Positions 34,341 to 42,200 of a stretch of 64,000 bases of DNA are shown piece by piece. The notes below the pieces were generated by a model that saw only the letters and a list, made by a program, of their open reading frames with translations, did no database searches and had not been told where the DNA came from. Each line of letters begins with the position of its first letter. Position 1 is the first letter of the stretch. The DNA comes from an uncultured Phascolarctobacterium sp. (lineage in GTDB: Bacteria; Bacillota; Negativicutes; Acidaminococcales; Acidaminococcaceae): positions 1 through 64,000 of the forward strand of contig NZ_CAKPTG010000004.1 in NCBI RefSeq assembly GCF_934190775.1. The letters are read 5' to 3'. Both the position numbers and the translations under genes were made by a program.

Positions 34341-34946
34341 TTGCAGGATAATGAAATGAAAGAAAAACAGGCTGAGCAGGAGGCTGCGGAAGTGAAGGCT
34401 GCCGAACAGGAAACTGCGGAAGCTGCAGAAGCTGAAAAAGCTGAAGATGCTGAAGAAGCTGAAGATGCAAAAAATGCGGAGGAAGCCGCTGAGCCTGAGG
34501 TTGACCCGAAGGATGCTAAAATCGAAGAGCTGCAAAATCGTTTGCTGAGATTGCAGGCCGATTTTGAAAACTTCCGCCGTCGCACCAATATAGAAAAGGA
34601 ACAGCTTTCCGCCTTTGTAACAGCAAATGTGGTTGGCAAGTTCTTAAAGGTTTTGGATAATTTTGAGCGTGCTGAAGCAAGCGTCGAAAAGGGCGATAAT
34701 GTGGATGCAGTTGTAGATGGTATGAAAAAAATCCGCCGTCAGTTTGAAGATGCCTTCAAGGATTTGAAGGTAGAAGAAATCGAAGCTCAAAATGCTAAAT
34801 TTGACCCGAACATCCACGAAGCTGTAATGCGTGGTCATAATCCGGAGCTGGATGATGAAATCGTAGATATGGTTTTCGAAAAAGGCTATAAGCTGGGTGA
34901 CAAGGTTATCCGTCACAGTAAGGTAAGAGTAAACACCAACGAATAA
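34341..34946 (+). CDS. grpE: nucleotide exchange factor GrpE
   Basis: Releases ADP from DnaK. 201 aa from a TTG at 34341, well placed after AGGAGGAAG. The first roughly 55 residues are an unusually Ala/Glu-rich low-complexity tail (repeated AEAAEAEKAEDAEEA-like units). The family core follows: LRLQADFENFRRR, then VLDNFERA and the C-terminal GYKLGDKVIRHSKVRV. Confidence 0.96.
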   Translation: MQDNEMKEKQAEQEAAEVKAAEQETAEAAEAEKAEDAEEAEDAKNAEEAAEPEVDPKDAKIEELQNRLLRLQADFENFRRRTNIEKEQLSAFVTANVVGKFLKVLDNFERAEASVEKGDNVDAVVDGMKKIRRQFEDAFKDLKVEEIEAQNAKFDPNIHEAVMRGHNPELDDEIVDMVFEKGYKLGDKVIRHSKVRVNTNE

Positions 34947-34992
34947 AGCTGGCGTGCTCTTCACAATAAATTTAAAAAATATATCACATCGA

Positions 34993-35027
34993 TTCGGTAA
35001 AAATGTGGCATTTGCCGCATCACCGAA
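34993..35027 (+). other. stable hairpin in the grpE-dnaK gap
   Basis: TTCGGT (34993-34998) pairs with ACCGAA (35022-35027), and inside it ATGTGGCA (35003-35010) with TGCCGCAT (35013-35020). No T run follows, so it is more likely an mRNA processing or stabilising element than a terminator. Confidence 0.65.
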
Positions 35028-35053
35028 GGATAGTAATCAGGAGGATAAAAATC

Positions 35054-36913
35054 ATGGCTAAAGTAATTGGTATTGACTTAGGTACTACTAATAGTGTTGT
35101 TGCAGTTATGGAAGGCGGCGAACCTACCGTCATCACTAACCAGGAAGGCAGCCGCTTAACCCCGTCTGTTGTAGGCTTTGCTAAAAACGGCGAGCGTCTT
35201 GTTGGTCAGCTGGCAAAACGTCAGGCAGTTTCCAACCCTGACAGAACTATCAGCTCCATCAAACGTCACATGGGCGAAGGCTCTTACAGAGTAACTATCG
35301 ACGACAAAAAATATTCCCCGGAAGAAATTTCCGCAATGATTCTGCAAAAACTGAAAGCTGATGCAGAAGCTTATCTGGGCGAAAAGGTATCCCAGGCAGT
35401 TATCACTGTTCCTGCATACTTCAATGACAGCCAACGTCAGGCTACTAAAGACGCTGGTAAGATTGCAGGCCTCGATGTTCTGCGTATCGTCAACGAGCCT
35501 ACCGCTGCTTCTCTGGCATACGGCATTGATAAAACCGACGACCATACCATCATGGTATACGACCTCGGCGGCGGCACCTTCGATGTATCCATTCTGGACG
35601 TTGGCGACGGCGTATTCGAAGTAAAAGCAACCAATGGTGATACTCATCTGGGCGGCGATGACTTCGATAAGAAAATCATGGACTGGATGGTTGACGAATT
35701 CAAGAAGGCTGAAGGCATTGACCTTTCTACCGACCGTATGGCTATGCAACGTCTGCGTGAGGCTGCTGAAAAAGCTAAAATCGAATTGTCCGGCGTTATG
35801 AGCACCAACATCAACCTGCCGTTCATCACTGCAGGTGCTGACGGCCCGAAACATCTGGATATGGACCTGACCCGTGCTAAATTCGAATCAATGACTGCAG
35901 ATCTTGTTGAACGCACCATGGGCCCTGTTCGTCAGGCTATGAGCGATGCAGGTCTTTCCGCAAACGATATCAGCAAGGTAATCCTGGTTGGCGGTTCTTC
36001 CCGTATCCCGGCTGTACAGGCTGCTATCAAAGCATTCATGGGCAAAGAGCCTTACAAAGGAGTTAACCCGGACGAATGCGTTGCAGTAGGTGCTGCTATC
36101 CAGGCCGGCGTTCTCTCCGGTGAAGAAGGTACCGGCAACGTACTGCTGCTGGATGTAACTCCGTTGTCCCTGGGTATTGAAACCCTCGGCGGTGTATTCA
36201 CCAAGATTATCGACCGCAACACCACCATCCCGACCTCTAAGAAACAGGTATTCTCTACCGCTGCTGATAACCAGCCTTCCGTTGATATCCATGTTCTGCA
36301 AGGCGAACGTGAAATGGCTGCAGACAACAAAACTCTGGGCCGCTTCGAGCTGTCCGGTATCCCGGCTGCACCGCGTGGAATTCCTAAAATCGAAGTTTCC
36401 TTCGACATCGATGCTAACGGTATCGTTAACGTAAGCGCTAAAGATCTTGGCACCGGCAAAGAACAAAAGATTACCATTACCTCCTCCGGCACCCTGGATA
36501 AGGACGAAGTAGACAGAATGGTTAAAGAAGCAGAAGCTAATGCTGAAGCTGATAAGAAACGTAAAGAAGGCGTAGAAGTTCGCAACCAGGCCGACAACAT
36601 GTGCTATCAGGCTGAAAAGACCATGAAAGACATGGAAGGCAAAGGCAAAGACGAATTAATCGCTAAAGTTAAAGCTGCAGTTGACACCCTGAAAGAAACC
36701 ATGAAGGGTGACGACCTCGACAAGATTAAAGCCGATACCGAAGCTCTGACCAAACCGCTGTACGAGCTGAGCGCTGAGCTTTACAAAGAAACTCAGGCAC
36801 AAGAGGGTGCTGCAGGCGCACAAGGCGCTGCAGGTGCTCAAGGTGCGCAAGGTGCTAAAAAAGCCGATGACGATGTTGTAGATGCGGAAGTTGTTGACGA
36901 CGACAAGAAATAA
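35054..36913 (+). CDS. dnaK: chaperone DnaK (Hsp70)
   Basis: 619 aa. ATPase motifs GIDLGTTNSVVAV, YDLGGGTFDVSILD and VGGSSRIPAVQ; the substrate-binding domain begins after the linker VLLLDVTPLSLGIE. The tail before the conserved acidic end (DDVVDAEVVDDDKK) has a Gly/Ala/Gln repeat (GAAGAQGAAGAQGAQGAK). ATG 35054 follows AGGAGG. Confidence 0.99.
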   Translation: MAKVIGIDLGTTNSVVAVMEGGEPTVITNQEGSRLTPSVVGFAKNGERLVGQLAKRQAVSNPDRTISSIKRHMGEGSYRVTIDDKKYSPEEISAMILQKLKADAEAYLGEKVSQAVITVPAYFNDSQRQATKDAGKIAGLDVLRIVNEPTAASLAYGIDKTDDHTIMVYDLGGGTFDVSILDVGDGVFEVKATNGDTHLGGDDFDKKIMDWMVDEFKKAEGIDLSTDRMAMQRLREAAEKAKIELSGVMSTNINLPFITAGADGPKHLDMDLTRAKFESMTADLVERTMGPVRQAMSDAGLSANDISKVILVGGSSRIPAVQAAIKAFMGKEPYKGVNPDECVAVGAAIQAGVLSGEEGTGNVLLLDVTPLSLGIETLGGVFTKIIDRNTTIPTSKKQVFSTAADNQPSVDIHVLQGEREMAADNKTLGRFELSGIPAAPRGIPKIEVSFDIDANGIVNVSAKDLGTGKEQKITITSSGTLDKDEVDRMVKEAEANAEADKKRKEGVEVRNQADNMCYQAEKTMKDMEGKGKDELIAKVKAAVDTLKETMKGDDLDKIKADTEALTKPLYELSAELYKETQAQEGAAGAQGAAGAQGAQGAKKADDDVVDAEVVDDDKK

Positions 36914-36919
36914 GGCTGT

Positions 36920-36984
36920 AGATAAGGCACCATCTGCGTTGTTGAAACGCCTGGACGTACTTGTTGATGCAGACGTAAAAAAGT
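36920..36984 (+). repeat. GATAAxGCACCAT repeat family, degenerate copy
   Basis: GATAAGGCACCAT (36921-36933) and, further on, CCTGGACGTACT match the element at 63621-63713 (GATAAAGCACCAT ... CCTGGACGTACT). Located between dnaK and dnaJ. Confidence 0.5.
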
Positions 36985-36992
36985 AATATAAT
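36964..36992 (+). promoter_or_regulatory. possible internal promoter for dnaJ
   Basis: TTGATG (36964-36969), 17-base spacer, TATAAT (36987-36992). A hairpin TGCCCAG/CTGGGCA (36998-37037) follows directly. It would allow dnaJ expression independent of CIRCE. Confidence 0.5.
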
Positions 36993-37086
36993 ATTAGTGC
37001 CCAGCTGCTGTGGCAACCGCCATCATGCATCTGGGCATTATATGCTTAAATAATATTCGGTAGAAAAGTTATAGGAGGCGCCTGTT

Positions 37087-38238
37087 TTGGCTAAGAGAGA
37101 TTATTATGAGGTACTGGGAGTAAGCAAAACTGCTTCCCAGGACGAAATAAAAAAAGCATTCCGTAAACTGGCCCTGAAATATCATCCTGACCGCAATAAG
37201 GGCAACGAAGAAGCCATGAACAAATTCAAGGAAGCCAATGAGGCTTACAGCGTCCTTTCCGATGAGCAGAAGCGCCAGCAGTATGACCAGCTTGGCCCTG
37301 ATGCCTTCGAACAGGCGCAGACTGCCGGCGGCGCTGGCGGCAATCCGTTCGGCGGCGGCTTCGGTGGCTTTGGCGGCGGTGGCATGGAGGATATTTTCGA
37401 CATGTTCTTCGGCGGCCAGGGACGCGGTCGCAGCGGCCGCGAAGCGGGCCCGCAGCGCGGTGCGGATTTGCGCTTTGATATGGAAATTACCTTTGAAGAA
37501 GCAGCTTTCGGCGTAGAGAAGGAAATCAACCTGTATCGCGACGAAACCTGCGACCATTGCCACGGTGATGGTGCAGAGCCCGGCTCCAAGGTTGAAACCT
37601 GCTCTGAATGTCACGGCTCCGGCTATGTACGCTTCACCCAGAACACCATGTTCGGTCAGATGGTAAATGAGCGTCCGTGCTCCAAGTGCCACGGCGAGGG
37701 CAAGATTATTTCCAACCCCTGTAAGGAATGTCGCGGCAAGGGTACTGTGAAGAAGAATAAACGCCTGAAGGTAAAAATCCCTGCAGGTGTAGATAACGGC
37801 TCCCGCCTGCGCGTAAGCGGCGAGGGCGAGGCCGGTGCTAAGGGCGGTCAGAGCGGTGATCTTTACGTATATCTGTACGTGAAGCCACATAAGTTCTTTG
37901 AACGTGATGGCACTACTGTTCTGTGCGAGGTACCTGTCAATATCGTACAGGCAACCCTGGGCGCTGAGATCAAGGTTCCTACGCTGGATGGTCAGGTAAC
38001 CGTGAAGGTTCCCGAAGGCACTCAGCCCGGTAAGGTACTGCGCCTGAAGGAGAAGGGTATTCCCAGCCTGCGTGGTGGTCAGCGCGGCGATCAGCTGGTT
38101 CGCATCAAGGTAGTTGTACCGACTAAGCTGAACGAAAAGCAGAAGGAAGCACTGCGCAGCTTCGGCGAAATCAGCAAGGATAACATCAGCCCTGAGGAAA
38201 AGAGCTTCTTCAATAAAATCAAAAATCTTTTTAAATAA
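37087..38238 (+). CDS. dnaJ: chaperone DnaJ (Hsp40)
   Basis: 383 aa from a TTG at 37087 after TAGGAGG. J domain with HPD (KYHPDRNKG), Gly/Phe-rich region (GGGFGGFGGGG), four CxxCxGxG zinc repeats (CDHCHGDG, CSECHGSG, CSKCHGEG, CKECRGKG) and C-terminal substrate domains. Co-chaperone of DnaK. Confidence 0.98.
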   Translation: MAKRDYYEVLGVSKTASQDEIKKAFRKLALKYHPDRNKGNEEAMNKFKEANEAYSVLSDEQKRQQYDQLGPDAFEQAQTAGGAGGNPFGGGFGGFGGGGMEDIFDMFFGGQGRGRSGREAGPQRGADLRFDMEITFEEAAFGVEKEINLYRDETCDHCHGDGAEPGSKVETCSECHGSGYVRFTQNTMFGQMVNERPCSKCHGEGKIISNPCKECRGKGTVKKNKRLKVKIPAGVDNGSRLRVSGEGEAGAKGGQSGDLYVYLYVKPHKFFERDGTTVLCEVPVNIVQATLGAEIKVPTLDGQVTVKVPEGTQPGKVLRLKEKGIPSLRGGQRGDQLVRIKVVVPTKLNEKQKEALRSFGEISKDNISPEEKSFFNKIKNLFK

Positions 38239-38252
38239 AAACTGTAAAAAGC

Positions 38253-38281
38253 TTGACACTTATCAGGCTATGTGTTATCAT
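38253..38281 (+). promoter_or_regulatory. promoter of infC-rpmI-rplT
   Basis: TTGACA (38253-38258), 17-base spacer, TATCAT (38276-38281). Confidence 0.75.
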
Positions 38282-38287
38282 ATTCTA

Positions 38288-38386
38288 GTAACAAAGCAGA
38301 AGCCACTCGCTTCTCACCTTGCGGCAAACGCTCGACAGGGTTGGATATGATATTCATGCGGGTGGAATTTGTTCTGCCCGCTTTTT
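38288..38386 (+). promoter_or_regulatory. attenuated infC leader (L20-leader type)
   Basis: The leader contains an AAGC-CACTC-GCTT hairpin, a G-rich middle and an intrinsic terminator: GCGGGTGG (38358-38365) with CTGCCCGC (38374-38381) and TTTTT. In Firmicutes this operon is autoregulated by ribosomal protein L20 through such a leader; the identity here rests on position and architecture. Confidence 0.7.
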
Positions 38387-38462
38387 GTTTTGCTTATATC
38401 TGATATGTTACAGATTTTATGAGCAGTAATTGCTTATCTGATGTTCATGGAGGTGAATTGTT

Positions 38463-38981
38463 ATAAGTAAGGAAAGCTTGCGTATTAACGAAGAAATTCG
38501 TGCGCGTGAAGTGCGTGTTATTGCCAATGGGGGCGAACAGCTTGGCATTATGTCCAGCCGTGACGCTCTGAAGCTTGCATTAGAAAATCATCTGGACTTA
38601 GTCGAAATTGCTCCGACAGCAAAACCGCCTGTGTGCCGGATTATGGATTATGGCAAGTATCGTTACGAGCAGCAAAAACGCGAAAAAGAAGCTCGTAAGA
38701 AACAAAAGACCTTCGACATTAAAGAAGTTAAGCTGCGTCCCGGTATCGAGGACCACGACTTCAATGTTAAGTATAAGAATGCAGTACGTTTCCTGGAAGA
38801 TGGCGATAAGGTAAAAGTTACCATCATGTTCCGTGGCCGCGAACTGTCTCATCCTGAGCTTGGCGAGGTGCTGCTGAATCGTATGGCACAGCAGTTGAAA
38901 GAAATTGCCGTCGTAGAAAGAGTTCCAAAATTAGAAGGCAAAAACATGATTATGATTGTTGCGCCAAAACCTGCTAAATAA
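38463..38981 (+). CDS. infC: translation initiation factor IF-3
   Basis: About 172 aa. Matches IF-3: LRINEEIRAREVRVI, then PPVCRIMDYGKYRYEQQK and FRGRELSHPELG. The Shine-Dalgarno GGAGG (38449-38453) is best spaced for an ATA codon at 38463, giving the expected N-terminus SKESLRINEE; an ATT at 38457 is in the same frame, and TTG 38478 would cut the conserved N-terminus. A rare start codon is the known basis of IF-3 autoregulation. Confidence 0.95.
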   Translation: MSKESLRINEEIRAREVRVIANGGEQLGIMSSRDALKLALENHLDLVEIAPTAKPPVCRIMDYGKYRYEQQKREKEARKKQKTFDIKEVKLRPGIEDHDFNVKYKNAVRFLEDGDKVKVTIMFRGRELSHPELGEVLLNRMAQQLKEIAVVERVPKLEGKNMIMIVAPKPAK

Positions 38982-38998
38982 TAGAGGAGGAAATCACA

Positions 38999-39196
38999 AT
39001 GCCGAAAATGAAAACCCGTAGAGCTGCTGCAAAGCGCTTCAAAAAAACTGCTTCTGGTGAATTCAAACATTTTAAAAACTTCAAGAGCCACATTCTCGAA
39101 CATAAATCTCCTGCACGTAAGAGAAACCTGCGTAAAGCAGCTCTGGTGCACAAGACTGACAAAGAGCATGTAGCAAAAATGCTCCCGTACGCATAA
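38999..39196 (+). CDS. rpmI: 50S ribosomal protein L35
   Basis: 65 aa, very basic: MPKMKTRRAAAKRFKKTASG at the start, HKTDKEHVAKMLPYA at the end. AGAGGAGG upstream. Second gene of the infC operon. Confidence 0.98.
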   Translation: MPKMKTRRAAAKRFKKTASGEFKHFKNFKSHILEHKSPARKRNLRKAALVHKTDKEHVAKMLPYA

Positions 39197-39224
39197 TTAA
39201 GAGATTTAAAGGAGGATACTAACA

Positions 39225-39578
39225 ATGGCAAGAGTTAAAGTGGGCGTAACCGCTCATCGTCGTCATAAACACATTCTGAAACTGGCTAAAGGTTACTATG
39301 GTTCCCGCAGCAAACAATTCAAAAAAGCTAACGAGCTGGTAATGAAAGCTCTGTCCTATGCTCGTCGTGACCGTCGCGCTAAAAAACGCGAGTTCCGTCG
39401 TCTGTGGATCGCTCGTATCAACGCTGCTACCCGTGCTAACGGCCTGAGCTACAGCCGTTTCATCTGCGGCCTGACCAAAGCTGGCATCGAAATGAACCGC
39501 AAAGTTATGGCTGACATGGCTATCTATGACTCTGCTGCTTTCGCTAAGCTGGTAGAAGCTGCTAAAGCTGCTCTGTAA
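39225..39578 (+). CDS. rplT: 50S ribosomal protein L20
   Basis: 117 aa. Starts MARVKVGVTAHRRHKHILKL and contains the conserved KGYYGSRSKQFKKANE and RLWIARINAA. Likely autoregulator of its operon through the leader at 38288. Confidence 0.99.
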   Translation: MARVKVGVTAHRRHKHILKLAKGYYGSRSKQFKKANELVMKALSYARRDRRAKKREFRRLWIARINAATRANGLSYSRFICGLTKAGIEMNRKVMADMAIYDSAAFAKLVEAAKAAL

Positions 39579-39620
39579 GAGTAAAGTAAATACTGACTGG
39601 TGCGTAGGCGCTGGTCTGAG

Positions 39621-39655
39621 CCTGCTCCTGTGTACGCATGGGAGCAGGTTTTTTT
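39621..39655 (+). terminator. terminator after rplT
   Basis: CCTGCTCC (39621-39628) with GGAGCAGG (39641-39648), followed by TTTTTTT. Confidence 0.9.
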
Positions 39656-39679
39656 ATAATTTGTGAGGGGTTTAGTTTT

Positions 39680-40606
39680 ATGTTAGTAGTTTTAAGTAAA
39701 GCCCTGGCCTTTGTGCTCATCATACTTATAGGCTATATCTGCAAACGCCGTGGCTTTTTTTCACCGACCGATTATCAGGTCGTAAGCAAAATAGTGTTGA
39801 ATATTACGTTGCCCTGTGCCGTAATCAACAGCTTTGCGCATTTTGAGATGGATTATTCGTTAATCGCTGCCGTCTTTTTAGGCTTATGCGGCAACCTGCT
39901 GATGCTTTTTGTATCCTTGATGCTGACGCGCGGAGATACGCCGGCAACCAAGATTTTCTATATCTTCAGCCTTGCGGGTTATAATGTAGGCTGCTTTACG
40001 CTGCCGTTTGCGCAGGCCTTTTTAACGCCCTTTGCTGTAGTCGGCCTGTGTATGTTCGACGTGGGCAATTCTATTATGTGCACCGGTATGACCTACGCGC
40101 TGACTGCCTCCTGCATCGGTTATGCGGACGGACGCAAGGATAAATTCAGCGTGCGGAATATTACGGATAAGCTGCTGCATTCGGTGCCGTTTGTTGTTTA
40201 TATCAGCATGCTGCTGCTGTCGCTGGCAGGCGTGCACTTCCCCAAGAGTGTGTACACGTTTACCGAGATTGTGGGCACAGGCAACCCGTTTTTGAGTATG
40301 CTGATGATTGGTATGATGTTTGAAATCAAGCTGGATAAGAAGGCTATTGGCTACGTCAAGGAGCTGTTCAGCGTGCGTTATGCAATATCGCTCTTGTGTG
40401 CTACAGCTTTTATTTATCTGGCACCGTTCAAGCAGGAGATAAACTATGTGATTGCGCTGGCGTTTATGGCACCCTGCACGATTATCGGTCCGATTTTTGT
40501 AGAGAAGCTGGGAGCTAATGTACAGCTGGCCAGCCTGTTCAATTCATTGACAATTATTACCAGCGTCATTCTTTTTACAGCCTTCTTTATTATCATCAAT
40601 GGCTGA
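39680..40606 (+). CDS. AEC-family transporter
   Basis: 308 aa, around ten hydrophobic segments in two halves. N-terminal KALAFVLIILIGYICKRRGF and KIVLNITLPCAVINSF match the auxin-efflux-carrier/malate permease family of secondary transporters. Substrate unknown, probably an organic acid. ATG 39680 follows GAGGGG; the upstream in-frame ATG at 39638 lies in the rplT terminator. Confidence 0.88.
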   Translation: MLVVLSKALAFVLIILIGYICKRRGFFSPTDYQVVSKIVLNITLPCAVINSFAHFEMDYSLIAAVFLGLCGNLLMLFVSLMLTRGDTPATKIFYIFSLAGYNVGCFTLPFAQAFLTPFAVVGLCMFDVGNSIMCTGMTYALTASCIGYADGRKDKFSVRNITDKLLHSVPFVVYISMLLLSLAGVHFPKSVYTFTEIVGTGNPFLSMLMIGMMFEIKLDKKAIGYVKELFSVRYAISLLCATAFIYLAPFKQEINYVIALAFMAPCTIIGPIFVEKLGANVQLASLFNSLTIITSVILFTAFFIIING

Positions 40607-40636
40607 TTGACGCTGGCTGGAATATATTAGTATAAT
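40607..40636 (+). promoter_or_regulatory. promoter of the RNA methyltransferase gene
   Basis: TTGACG (40607-40612), 18-base spacer, TATAAT (40631-40636). Confidence 0.65.
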
Positions 40637-40677
40637 AGTAGCAAAAGTAATTTAGCTGCGTATAGAGGAGAAACGAG

Positions 40678-41463
40678 ATGGAACTTACCGGATTGCAAAA
40701 CCCAATGGTGAAGGCTGCAGCAGAGCTGAAGCAGAAAAAATATCGTCAGCAGCAGGGCCTGTTTTTGGCGGAGGGCCTGCGTACTGTGGAGGAGGCAGTG
40801 CGTTACGGCGCTGTGCAGAGCATTTTTTATACTGCGATTGAGGATGACCGCACCCGTGCTGTGCTGGAGGAGGCTGCGGCCAAGCAGATTAAGCTCGTCT
40901 GCGTGAGCGACAAGGTGCTGAAAAAAATTGCCGATACCGAAACGCCGCAGGGAATTATTGCCGTATGTGAAATGCGCAGCAAGCGTCTGGATGATTTTCT
41001 GGCATCCGGCAAAATGCTGCTTGTTCTGGACCGTGTAACAGATCCGGGAAATATCGGCACTATGCTGCGTACTGCGGATGCTGCCGGTGTTGGCGGTCTG
41101 CTGCTCCTGCAGGGCTGCGCTGATATTTATGCGCCGAAAACCGTGCGTGCTTCCATGGGCTCGCTGTTCCACCTGCCGGTGCTGAGCGGCTTGAGCGAGG
41201 AGCTGTTGGTGCAGGCAGCACGTAAGGCCGGCTATGAGCTGTTGGTTACCTGCCTGGACGGCGCGGATAATTTGTATAAGGCTGATTTGCAGGGGCGCCT
41301 GGCTTTTGTGATGGGTAACGAGGCCAATGGTGTGAGTCCTGCTTTGCTGACGGCTGCAGACAAGCGTGTCTTTATCCCGATGCAGGGACGTGCGGAATCG
41401 CTGAATGTGGCTATGGCAGCCGGTATAGTGATGTTTGAGGCGCTGCGTCAGAAGCTCAAATAA
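40678..41463 (+). CDS. TrmH/SpoU-family RNA 2'-O-methyltransferase
   Basis: 261 aa. An N-terminal substrate-binding domain (QQGLFLAEGLRTVEEA) precedes a SPOUT knot with the three family motifs: DPGNIGTMLRTADAAG (motif 1), VMGNEANGVSP (motif 2) and IPMQGRAESLNVAMAAGIV (motif 3). It resembles 23S rRNA guanosine or uridine ribose methylases such as RlmB; the target nucleotide is not predictable. Confidence 0.9.
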   Translation: MELTGLQNPMVKAAAELKQKKYRQQQGLFLAEGLRTVEEAVRYGAVQSIFYTAIEDDRTRAVLEEAAAKQIKLVCVSDKVLKKIADTETPQGIIAVCEMRSKRLDDFLASGKMLLVLDRVTDPGNIGTMLRTADAAGVGGLLLLQGCADIYAPKTVRASMGSLFHLPVLSGLSEELLVQAARKAGYELLVTCLDGADNLYKADLQGRLAFVMGNEANGVSPALLTAADKRVFIPMQGRAESLNVAMAAGIVMFEALRQKLK

Positions 41464-41479
41464 TTTTTTTAGTTTTTGC

Positions 41480-41508
41480 TTGACAAAAGTATCTCACTAT
41501 AATATAAT
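41480..41508 (+). promoter_or_regulatory. promoter of the tRNA cluster
   Basis: Consensus TTGACA (41480-41485), 17-base spacer, TATAAT (41503-41508), 15 bases before tRNA-Tyr. Confidence 0.85.
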
Positions 41509-41523
41509 ATCTATGTTGCCTAT

Positions 41524-41608
41524 GGATGGGTTCCCGAGTGGTTAAAGGGAGCAGACTGTAAATCTGCCGCGTTTCGCTTCGTTGGTTCGAATCCAACCCC
41601 ATCCACCA
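41524..41608 (+). tRNA. tRNA-Tyr (GTA)
   Basis: Acceptor GGATGGG pairs with CCCATCC, anticodon GTA in ACTGTAAAT, long variable arm (class II), GTTCGAATC T-loop and an encoded CCA end. Confidence 0.97.
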
Positions 41609-41616
41609 ACTTTCAT

Positions 41617-41692
<76 letters not shown>

Positions 41693-41702
41693 ACTAAATA
41701 TT

Positions 41703-41778
41703 GCTGATGTAGCTCAGTCGGCAGAGCGTATCCTTGGTAAGGATAAGGTCACCAGTTCAATCCTGGTCATCAGCTCCA
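41703..41778 (+). tRNA. tRNA-Thr (GGT)
   Basis: GCTGATG pairs with CATCAGC; anticodon loop TTGGTAA with GGT; GTTCAATCC T-arm; CCA encoded. Confidence 0.96.
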
Positions 41779-41781
41779 AAT

Positions 41782-41858
41782 GGCGGCGTAGCTCAGTTGG
41801 CTAGAGCATGCGGTTCATACCCGCAGTGTCCGCGGTTCGAATCCGTGCGCCGCCACCA
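41782..41858 (+). tRNA. tRNA-Met (CAT), elongator
   Basis: GGCGGCG pairs with CGCCGCC (a normal 1-72 pair), anticodon loop TTCATAC, GTTCGAATC T-loop, CCA encoded. The body matches elongator Met rather than Ile2. Confidence 0.93.
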
Positions 41859-41868
41859 ACTGCAATTC

Positions 41869-41898
41869 AAGACTTCCAAGAAATTGGGAGTCTTTTTT
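41869..41898 (+). terminator. terminator of the tRNA cluster
   Basis: AAGACTTCC (41869-41877) pairs with GGGAGTCTT (41886-41894), followed by TTTTT. The next 115 bases to the receptor promoter hold no gene. Confidence 0.85.
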
Positions 41899-42014
41899 GT
41901 TGTCTGCAACAAAAAAGCTTGCTGGAATTATCCAGTCTGCTCCAACGTAGTATTTCAGCATATGTTTTATGAACTTTTCTATAGAAATAAATCTTAATAT
42001 TTTTCAAACTTTTG

Positions 42015-42043
42015 TTGACTCAATAGTCTTTGAATGATATACT
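42015..42043 (+). promoter_or_regulatory. promoter of the TonB-receptor / heme locus
   Basis: TTGACT (42015-42020), 17-base spacer, TATACT (42038-42043). It yields a roughly 150-nt AT-rich leader. I could not find a convincing Fur box. Confidence 0.65.
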
Positions 42044-42126
42044 TATAAACAGTATTGATTCCGAAAATAGATAATATCATAAATAAGTTATATGTCTGAA
42101 TAGACATGTATTAAAATGACTGGTTT

Positions 42127-42166
42127 AGCTATGGCAGACTTTGCCGAATTTTAATCTGTTATAGCT
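42127..42166 (+). other. hairpin in the receptor leader
   Basis: AGCTAT (42127-42132) and CAGA (42135-42138) pair with TCTG (42155-42158) and ATAGCT (42161-42166), with a 2 x 2 internal loop. It ends 28 bases before the first start codon. No T run. Confidence 0.5.
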
Positions 42167-42200
42167 GTGATTGGTATATATTTTAAGGAGTGGTATGAGT

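Noticed and set aside
37069..38259. 396-aa frame on the - strand opposite dnaJ
   Set aside because: Antisense shadow of dnaJ caused by its codon use.
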